DNA of 25,438 nucleotides from Apostichopus californicus (taxonomy: Eukaryota > Echinodermata > Holothuroidea > Aspidochirotida > Stichopodidae), in NCBI GenBank assembly GCA_020650975.1, contig JAIPMN010138479.1:1-25438 (forward strand), written 5' to 3'. Both the position numbers and the translations under genes were made by a program. Under the pieces are notes generated by a model. It did no database searches. It was given only the letters and a program-made list of their open reading frames with translations, and was not told the origin of the DNA. The first letter of the stretch is position 1; every line of letters starts with the position of its first letter. Of the stretch, positions 18,763 to 25,438 are shown in pieces.

Positions 18763-18823
18763 TATGCGCGCACGCGCATAACGTACGCACGCACGCGCAT
18801 AATGAACGCACGCACGCGCATAG
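18763..18823. repeat. Three tandem CpG-rich units of about 21 bases
   Basis: Units of the form CGCACGCACGCGCATAAYGW are repeated three times, with the first slightly different. The alternating purine-pyrimidine CG-rich make-up stands out from the AT-rich flanks and lies immediately upstream of a candidate first exon. Confidence 0.7.
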
Positions 18824-18830
18824 CGTTCCT

Positions 18831-18944
18831 CGGCGGTTGAATTGGTCGCGAGCCAAGTCAGTAAGTTGGAATTAGAGCCGCCGGAGTATGCACGCAATGT
18901 AGCCATATCTCGTCCAAAATTACCGGGATCATTTACAGTAACAA
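18831..18944 (+). promoter_or_regulatory. Candidate 5' UTR exon/promoter of the second SAM gene
   Basis: A CpG-rich patch (TCGGCGG, GTCGCGAG, GCCGCCGG) ends at a perfect donor, ACAA|GTAAGT (18945-18950). The SAM start exon at 23119 begins with an acceptor only three bases before its ATG, so an upstream untranslated exon is required if it is expressed. This is the best-looking donor in CG-rich DNA upstream of it. The 61-codon open frame here need not be translated. Confidence 0.3.
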
Positions 18945-18950
18945 GTAAGT

Positions 18951-21505
18951 ACGTACGTGTACCGGTACTTTATTATTTGAAAAATTTAGCAGATAACTTG
19001 TGTGAAACTGGGGTAATTAATTAACTCGAGTCGTAGGCTTATTCGTGATCCGTACACAGCTTGTTATATTGTTACTTGATCATAGTAGGTCTGTCGTTCA
19101 ACTCGTTGACTGTCGTGACTGCTAGTGTAGAACCTACACTAACATCAGTTTCGCTATCCACTCACTGATTATAACGTAAAGAATACTCATTATAAGTTAG
19201 GCTGCCTAATAATAATATAACGTTAGGCCTAGGCTAAGTGATTAACACAAACATGATTCATCATCATAAGTTACAAATTAAATACGACTTAGCTAGGCTA
19301 CAAATTACAATACGAGTTACCTTCACAACTTCTAACGTTTTAGCCTAGGCCTAATTAATGTCTAAACTAGGCCTAGGCCCTATAGTGAAATAACAGATAT
19401 TATGCCTCCGTGTAAGTACTAGAATTTAGAAAAGAATTTAGCTGTGAGTACCAGGGGCCTAGACAGTAGACCTATTTGATAAATTATTGACAACAATCAA
19501 AATGTTCTCTGCGTTCCCGCCTTATGCGTACAAAGTAAGTCACATGACTACACTTGACAATAACTTAAGTCAAAGATCAATCGCGATGTAACCTAGGCTA
19601 GGCCTATCGAGTGTGGCCAATATGTAATCTTGAAATATCATTGGATATATATATTATTAAAATCTTTGTATAAGTTGTAGAAATGACCTTATGTTTTATG
19701 ATTTTCGGAATTTTTAGCCGATTTTTTACCTTTCATATGTGTAAAAAATGCAAATTGGGATGTTTCGGAGGGCAACTGACACTGAAACATAGGAAAAAAT
19801 GAACACCAATTAAATTGCCTAAGTTAGACCTAGGCCTACGTGTCAATATTTAATAAGGCATAATAAAATTAAATTCTGAAATTATAGTTAGGAATTTCTT
19901 ATAAAGCACAAATAAATTAAAATAAAAAAAGTATAAAGTAATTTTTTAAGCATGAAGTGAAGTTGAAGGTGAGTTATTCAAAATGCAGTCTGTCAATTCT
20001 ATACTAAAATAGACAAAAGGGGAAAATTGCAACTTCAATTTCAACTTACAAGATAATCCAATAACTGTAGAGTTGGCGACGGAAACACAAGGGGGGGGGG
20101 GGGAGGCAGGCCTGGAAATTCGCCAAGGCAACCAATTGAGGCTATTGCCTCCGTGCAAATTATTCTAGATGCCTTCGAACATTTTTGATAGTCAAGGCTA
20201 AAAATAGCTAAGCTATAGGCCTCAGTACGGTTTCTCCAGCTGGGGTGGGGTTTGGAAGCCAAAAAACTGGAACTCATGATGTTGATCATGATGACAATAC
20301 ACAATATTCATGCAAAAATCAGCCTCCAATTAGCACTGGTTGCGAAGAACTGCTTATTTAAAAAATATGTTAGGAGCTACTAATATATTAACATTGGAGT
20401 CAATTAATGGGAAATTCTCACAATTTTGCTATATTCTTTAATTCCAAATCTAATGAGAGAGATTGCAACACTTTTAGTGTGTTATTTATAATTATATTAG
20501 CTCTGAATTCACACTAAAATCATTTTAACATTATAAAAGTAAGTGATTTTTAAAGACATTTTCCTTATCAAAATCTTATCATCATGTTGTTTTGGTGTTT
20601 ATTAGAGTAATATAACAGTACAGTATAATTGTTACCAACTTATTTTAATCCAGGGGTGACCACACTATTAAAAATTATTCCCAAAAATTCCCCTATAACT
20701 AAATCTCAAAATAGGAGAAATAAATATTAATAGCAGATAAAAATAATAATCCAAATGCAATAAAAAGTTTAATTTTTCAAATAAAAAGACAAAACTAAAA
20801 AAATCGGTAAAAATAGGTAATCAAATATAAACCATTACCATACTTCACCCATTCCCATACAAATCATCCTCCCCAGATTTCAAAACTAAAGTCAACGTAT
20901 ATATAGTCATTCCTGGGAAAAAATAATGTTACATACAAATCCACTACCCCACACTAGCTTTATCATCGTCCGGAATAATATCCAATTGCAATAAACCCAA
21001 TGCTAATGTTTGGGTGATTCCATTCTATTCACTCTGAAGGGATGTAAATGTTATCGTAAGTGGAAAATATAAACCCACACACTGTATGTACCGACAATGT
21101 GCTAGTAGGAATCAGTGCATGATGCTATGAGACATCATTGGTACATGTTGTGTGATGATAGGGCCTATAGGCTATGTAGCTTTACTAACATTGCATGCAT
21201 GCTAGAAAAGTAAAGCAAAGGTGGGTTTTTTAATAAACGAAAGAAGTGGGGCACAGGATCCAAAATAAATATCAGGAATATGATTGGATTAACATTTTAT
21301 TTTTCAATTGCTCTAAGCTTCAATTTCTTTGGTCGGTCGGGTTACAGCAAACCAACATATTTTTAAGGACTGCCTAATTGTAATGTCAGTTAGGGGCCTA
21401 GGCCTTTGGTTCCAATTACGAGTGTGGCCTATAGTATACCAGGAAAAATCCTACTATAGGGGTTATGGAAAAAAAATCAGGATTTTCTGACCTTTTTGGT
21501 TCCAA
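18951..21505. other. Intergenic or first-intron DNA with TAGGCCTA words and a poly-G run
   Basis: TAGGCCTA-type palindromes cluster at 19200-19390. A run of 13 G lies at 20091-20103, a possible quadruplex or length-error site. The rest is AT-rich and no coding or mobile sequence was recognised. Confidence 0.45.
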
Positions 21506-21665
21506 TGTGTGTATGGGTGTATGTATGTGTGTGTTACGCACCTTGTAAACGCAACTCCTCAGAAACTAGACATGGTGCATATGTAATATAGGGGTACACC
21601 GATAGCCCATGGGCTGTAGTTATGTAGTATGGTTTTTGTTAGCGCATGTCATGCATATTGGGGCC
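21506..21665. repeat. GT-rich dispersed repeat, copy 1
   Basis: A GTGTGTATG...TGTGTGT stretch is followed by CTTGTAAACGCAACTCCTCA, ATAGGGGTACACCGATAGCC and CATGTCATGCAT. The same order recurs at 24577-24735 and, more diverged, at 24779-24930. Confidence 0.55.
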
Positions 21666-23118
21666 CGAGGGGCCAAAAACCACAGAAATGAAAAATGTGA
21701 TAACTCATGTAGGATAGTCGCACGTGAATAATTTTTGGGGGAAGTTGTAGTCATCAAAGGTTAATTAGGGGCTAAAAACCTGTTTTTTAGTGATAGTTTA
21801 AAAACTAATTGTCCATTCGGGTTGGGAGTTGGCCCATTCTTCAATTTGTTCAGTATTTTACATTTGGCAGGAGTTTACAATAAAAAGATTTAATAAAATA
21901 GAAAATTGCTGATGGTGAGTCAGCGGTCGATATGAAAATTCCCTACAAATTTTAAACAGAATTTATGAAAGACATGTATGTAGCTGGGCACATCCAAAGT
22001 TCATAGTACATTAGGTGAATAGCCCAAACCCTATACTTTTTTAAATAGAAAAGCCTACCATCCTCAAACAAACCTTACCTTTCATTACTAACTGGATTTG
22101 GTGTCAACCAATGTTTTCTTATTTTTTTTTAAAACATGAAAATGCTGAAATTTTGTTCTATTTTATTGACAATTTGTCGGCCTTCGGTAATACTTCAGTG
22201 GCCTATGGTAATAAGTTCAGCAAAACAACAATTGCCAGTGCTAATTTTACGTTCATACATCATGTGCAAATGTATACATAACTGTTGTGTGCAGACAAAT
22301 ATGAACAACTGCAGGCCTAAATATTTCAGATTTGATGGGAACCCAATTTCGGGTTTCGTGCTCTTTTACCATGGGAACCTGTCGGAACCTACAAGGACTG
22401 AAACTATTTCGCAATAATCGATTTGATTTTTGTATACTGTACTGTACGGCCCGTATGTTACAGGTGTTGTGTGGGTGTCTAGTAGTAGTAGCGAGTGTAA
22501 TGTTGCGAGATTGAGTAGTTTCTCTCCAGTGATTTTACTTGTGTTTGAGAAGTTTAGTGCGTTGATAAGTATAGGTAATTCCCTTTTTTTCAGTAACAAC
22601 AATGTTTTTACTTATTTGATGGTTGATTTACAGATCATTCGGTAGTCTGGACAAATATTTATTTCTGCTCCGTAACTCTATTAGTACTGTAACTTTATTA
22701 ACGTTACGCACTTTGGAAGTGGGGATGATGATATTTTTATTTGAACATTAGTTACGGGAACCTATTTTTCGGTTCCGTCATTTCATAGCTACGGTACCCG
22801 CACGTTACCGGAAATGATCGTTACCGTGAAAAATGAGGCTTGCAACTGTTTATTAGTTTCTTAGACACATCAGTGTTGATCGAAGCCATCAAGAGCAAGC
22901 AGCAATGTAAAATTCTTTAATGAAACAATTTTTGAACAAGCAACACTTATCAACTTACTGTACATTAAGAACTCGTTGATGTTTTTTGTGATCAATAATG
23001 AGATTTCTCATTTATGGCAGTCTGGCAGGCATGTGAAAATCTCTATAATTTGTAAAATAGGTTGTTTTTCTTACTATTGCACATAATTCTGAGACATGAT
23101 CTTTATTTACATTTTCAG
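21666..23118. other. Intergenic or first-intron DNA upstream of the second SAM exon
   Basis: Several open frames of 60-93 codons (22136-22645) overlap in different phases without family resemblance. Hairpin-prone GGAACC/GGTTCC words occur near 22350-22380 and 22745-22770. The last 60 bases hold a T-rich tract ending at the acceptor TTTTCAG. Confidence 0.4.
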
Positions 23119-23206
23119 GCTATGGACGTCTCCACTTGGGACTTGGATTTGGTTGGAGAATGGCTTGACAAAAATGGATTATCTGAATTAAAGGAAACTT
23201 TGAAAG
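23119..23206 (+). CDS. First coding exon of a second SAM-domain gene
   Basis: The acceptor ACATTTTCAG (AG at 23117-23118) is followed by GCT and ATG at 23122, in good start context (G at -3, G at +4). It encodes MDVSTWDLDLVGEWLDKNGL followed by SELKETLK, the first half of a SAM domain, and ends phase 1 at G|GTACAA. The break point and phase equal those of exon 1 at 3632-3725, which supports a paralogue. The second half of the SAM domain is not in the window. A transposase-like ORF begins 31 bases after the exon, so the gene is either interrupted or simply has a repeat-bearing intron that continues beyond 25438. Confidence 0.55.
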
Positions 23207-23237
23207 GTACAATTAGTCCTACTTTGAAGAAAACACT

Positions 23238-24531
23238 ATGAGTTGCTCTTTATATACATGTCATTATTGTGGGACTGATAAGACTTGTGTTAAAAGATTT
23301 CTTCGACGTCTGGCTCTGCAACATGAACATCTACCAAGCTTCTCTGTATCATGTCATTTATGTAGAATACCATATGTTAAGGTAGAAAGTCTCAGAAGGC
23401 ACTATTACAGGAAGCACCCACACATACTTACTGAAAGCAGTAAGCAAAATGATCCAGCTGATAGTGACACAGACGACGTCGAGGAGGGTGGAGCAGATCG
23501 TGCTGAAGTTAGTTGTGTGCGTTTAGAAGACACGTTGAAGGCTCTACAATGGCATAGAACTCTATTTGTACTCAAAGTGCAAGAGAAACATTTGCTTTCC
23601 AACGTAATGCAAGAAACGTTGGTGAGGGATTTAAAATTGATATTCGAAGAATTTAGACAGTCTTTTACAGAAATTGTATGAAATGAAATTAAACAACAAG
23701 AGGTAAATGTTCCTGAGGGATCTGATCTGCATGATCTGCTGCACCGACCAGACTTACTTGCTACAATTTTTGGAACATTTAACTCCACCCACAACTTGCA
23801 TAAATATTGCCAAAGTGTTCTTCATGCCATATTTCCAACTGCACATGAATTGCCTGTTTCCATAAATAATAAAACTGTTGCGTTTCAGTACTTTTCTATT
23901 CTGACAACATTAACTCAAATCCTCGGCACAGGTGATGTACTTGATTTGATTATAAGGAAACAAATGACACCTGCAAATTCAGACTACTTTGATTATACTA
24001 GTGGGAGTGAATTTAACAGTCATCCAATATTTTCAAAGCACGGTTTATGCCTAAGATTACATCTTTATATTGATGAATTTGAAGTGGTCAATCCCCTTGG
24101 CTCAAAAAAAAAACCTTCATAAGCTGTGTGGTGTGTACTTCACACTAGGTAATCTTGGTCCCAAGTTCACCACCAAATTACGACATATTTTTCTATGCAT
24201 TTTGTGTAGAAACATAGTTTTACAAAATGAAAATTTTTCATATCAAGATATTTTGCAACCTTTAATAGATGACTTAAAAACATTAGCTACAAAAGGCATC
24301 AATATTGACTTGAATGGTGCCAAAATAAAGGTATATGGGGCTGTAGCAACAGTATCGGCAGATAATCTAGGGGCCCACCAGCTTGGTGGCTTCACCAAGT
24401 CATTCAGTAATGGTAGAGTATGTACACTTTGCATGATCCTGCATAGGGAGTTCAGTGACAAATTGGGAACAAAAAGTCCTCGGCGACATACAATAGAGAG
24501 TTTATTGTTAGTGTTAGGTTTAGGGTGGTAA
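23238..24531 (+). pseudogene. Broken C2H2 zinc-finger/transposase-like ORF
   Basis: The start is ATG at 23238. Residues 8-60 hold two zinc-finger-like units (C8-x2-C11...H29-x-H31; C39-x2-C42-x12-H55-x4-H60). An acidic linker with DSDTDDVEEGG follows. The frame hits TGA at 23679-23681 and resumes without shift (NEIKQQ). At 24107-24116 a run of 10 A causes a +1 shift; HKLCGVYFTLGN continues in the next frame. IDEFEVVNPLGS (Asp at 24072) and SADNLGAHQLGGF (Asp at 24361) are the family's most conserved blocks, and the aspartates could belong to an RNase H-like catalytic core (inference). I recall this as a large unnamed family of animal hypothetical proteins in many copies, hence probably transposon-derived. 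Resemblance ends near 24510, so the 3' part is lost. It is non-functional as read. Confidence 0.65.
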
Positions 24532-24576
24532 ATACAAAAGAAAATACAATGGGGTCCTCTCTCAGTCACAAATGCA

Positions 24577-24735
24577 CAACTGTGTATGTGTGTGTGACAC
24601 GTCCCAAGCTTGTAAAGACGATATCTCAATAATGTTACATAGGATACATGTCATATAGGGGTACACTGATAGCCCATGGCCCTTAGATGTGCACTATTGC
24701 TCTCTGGTTGTGGTTCCGATGCGATTGCTTCAGGA
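24577..24735. repeat. GT-rich dispersed repeat, copy 2
   Basis: GTATGTGTGTGTGACACG, then CTTGTAAAGACGATATCTCA and ATAGGGGTACACTGATAGCC, matches copy 1 at 21506-21665 in order and spacing. It starts about 50 bases after the end of the transposase-like ORF. Confidence 0.55.
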
Positions 24736-24778
24736 AGCTATGCTAGCATTTGTATGTCTGTATAAAGCATCAGGAACC

Positions 24779-25110
24779 TATACTGGCATGTGCGTGTGGA
24801 TGTATGTTTGTGACACCCAACTTATAAGCACAATATCTCAAGACTGTGCAATTGATTCAGTTCATATTTAGTGCACAGGTAGCTCATAGTCTGAAGATGT
24901 GCAGTTTTGTTTTTGATGTCATGCATTGAGCGGTCAGAGCTTTATGTAAAAATCTTAAATTGTTTATATTTGAGCAAATATGTATCAGTTCTGTTTCATA
25001 TTTGGCATAATAATTTTGTTAGCTGATATGTACAATTTCATGGCATCTTCACATTGAATTTCATTATGAATAGTGGTCAAGCTTATAGACTAGATGTCAT
25101 GCATATTAAT
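24779..25110. repeat. GT-rich dispersed repeat, copy 3 (diverged)
   Basis: GGATGTATGTTTGTGACACC, CTTATAAGCACAATATCTCA, GTGCACAGGTAGCTCATAG and GATGTCATGCATTGAGCGG follow the order of copies 1 and 2. A further GATGTCATGCATATTAATGA at about 25094 suggests a partial fourth unit. Confidence 0.45.
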
Positions 25111-25438
25111 GAGTAGGTAGAGCTAAATGTCAAATTTATGTAATGGTGATAAACCTGCAACTGCATGTCTCTTGTTTCACAAGTTCATATTGTTAGCTTT
25201 TGTTTTTCATGTTGTGAATGGTGGGTGTAACATTCATATTATTAATAGCAATTGTAGAATACCTTACTTTCTTCCTTTTTCACAGTAGAAACACAACACT
25301 AAGCATTATCATTTCGTGGTTCTTAGATTATGTTATATATTTGACATGTCACTCTTGTAGTGAATATTGAACTTAACTATGTTTACCAAGGGGTAAACCA
25401 TAATCATACATCTCCGGTTGACACTCTTATTTCACCCA
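25111..25438. other. AT-rich DNA, nothing recognised
   Basis: No open frame, splice pair with protein support or defined repeat is seen before the window ends. The second half of the SAM domain of the gene starting at 23122 is not found here. Confidence 0.45.

Noticed and set aside
22136-22645. Small genes of 60-93 codons
   Set aside because: Overlapping frames on both strands, with no domains, no codon bias and no splice support.
24107-24116. Programmed ribosomal frameshift at the 10-A run
   Set aside because: The needed shift is +1, whereas A-rich slippery sites usually give -1. With a TGA upstream in the same ORF, decay or a run-length error is simpler.
24508-24532. Telomere-like GTTAG/GGTTTAGGG words
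   Set aside because: Only a few degenerate units exist; this is too short and irregular for a telomeric repeat.
1-25438. CRISPR arrays, bacterial operons or phage genes
   Set aside because: No regularly spaced identical repeats and no Shine-Dalgarno-led gene strings. The splice architecture and SINEs show animal nuclear DNA.

Overview
The window looks like nuclear DNA of a metazoan, most likely an invertebrate deuterostome (echinoderm- or hemichordate-like). It is AT-rich, genes are split by long GT-AG introns, and intergenic DNA is full of short dispersed repeats. Clusters of the palindrome TAGGCCTA, a tRNA-derived SINE, a second SINE tail ending in an ATT run, a LINE fragment and a Penelope-like tail fit that view. 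No prokaryotic operon, CRISPR array, rRNA or intact tRNA gene was seen. The phylum-level call is an inference from repeat character only.

Region 1 (1-3631) is repeat-rich intergenic DNA. It has a weak promoter/first-exon candidate near 1041-1110 and a repeat with a strong 17-bp palindrome at 2835-2872.

Region 2 (3632-16383, + strand) is the main gene. It is a nine-exon gene resembling SAMD3 (sterile alpha motif domain-containing protein 3). I rebuilt it by splice-site phase. An N-terminal SAM domain is split over exons 1-2, and exons 3-9 carry the rest of the SAMD3-like protein. The reading frame is damaged: exon 3 has two in-frame TAA codons, and exon 7 has an in-frame TGA just after its best acceptor. 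Exon 3 is 183 nt with both flanking introns in phase 2, and exon 7 has a second AG twelve bases downstream. Skipping exon 3 and using that AG would leave an open frame. It is therefore either a recent pseudogene or a gene forced into shortened splicing. Its introns hold the SINE, two fold-back (MITE-like) elements, a LINE reverse transcriptase remnant and other repeats.

Region 3 (16384-23118) is intergenic. It has a ~180-bp tandem duplication and a 422-bp insertion (17412-17833) bounded by a perfect 15-bp direct repeat, whose 3' end carries a hammerhead-ribozyme-like core. A CpG-rich patch ending in a perfect donor site at 18945 is a candidate 5' UTR exon for the next gene.

Region 4 (23119-25438) starts with a second SAM-domain first exon (23122-23206), split in the same phase as exon 1 of the first gene. 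Only 31 bases downstream begins a broken C2H2 zinc-finger/transposase-like ORF (23238-24531), with one in-frame TGA and a one-base frameshift in a 10-A run. Two copies of a GT-rich dispersed repeat follow; a third copy lies at 21506-21665. The two SAM genes may be tandem paralogues, the second continuing past the window or being interrupted by the element.
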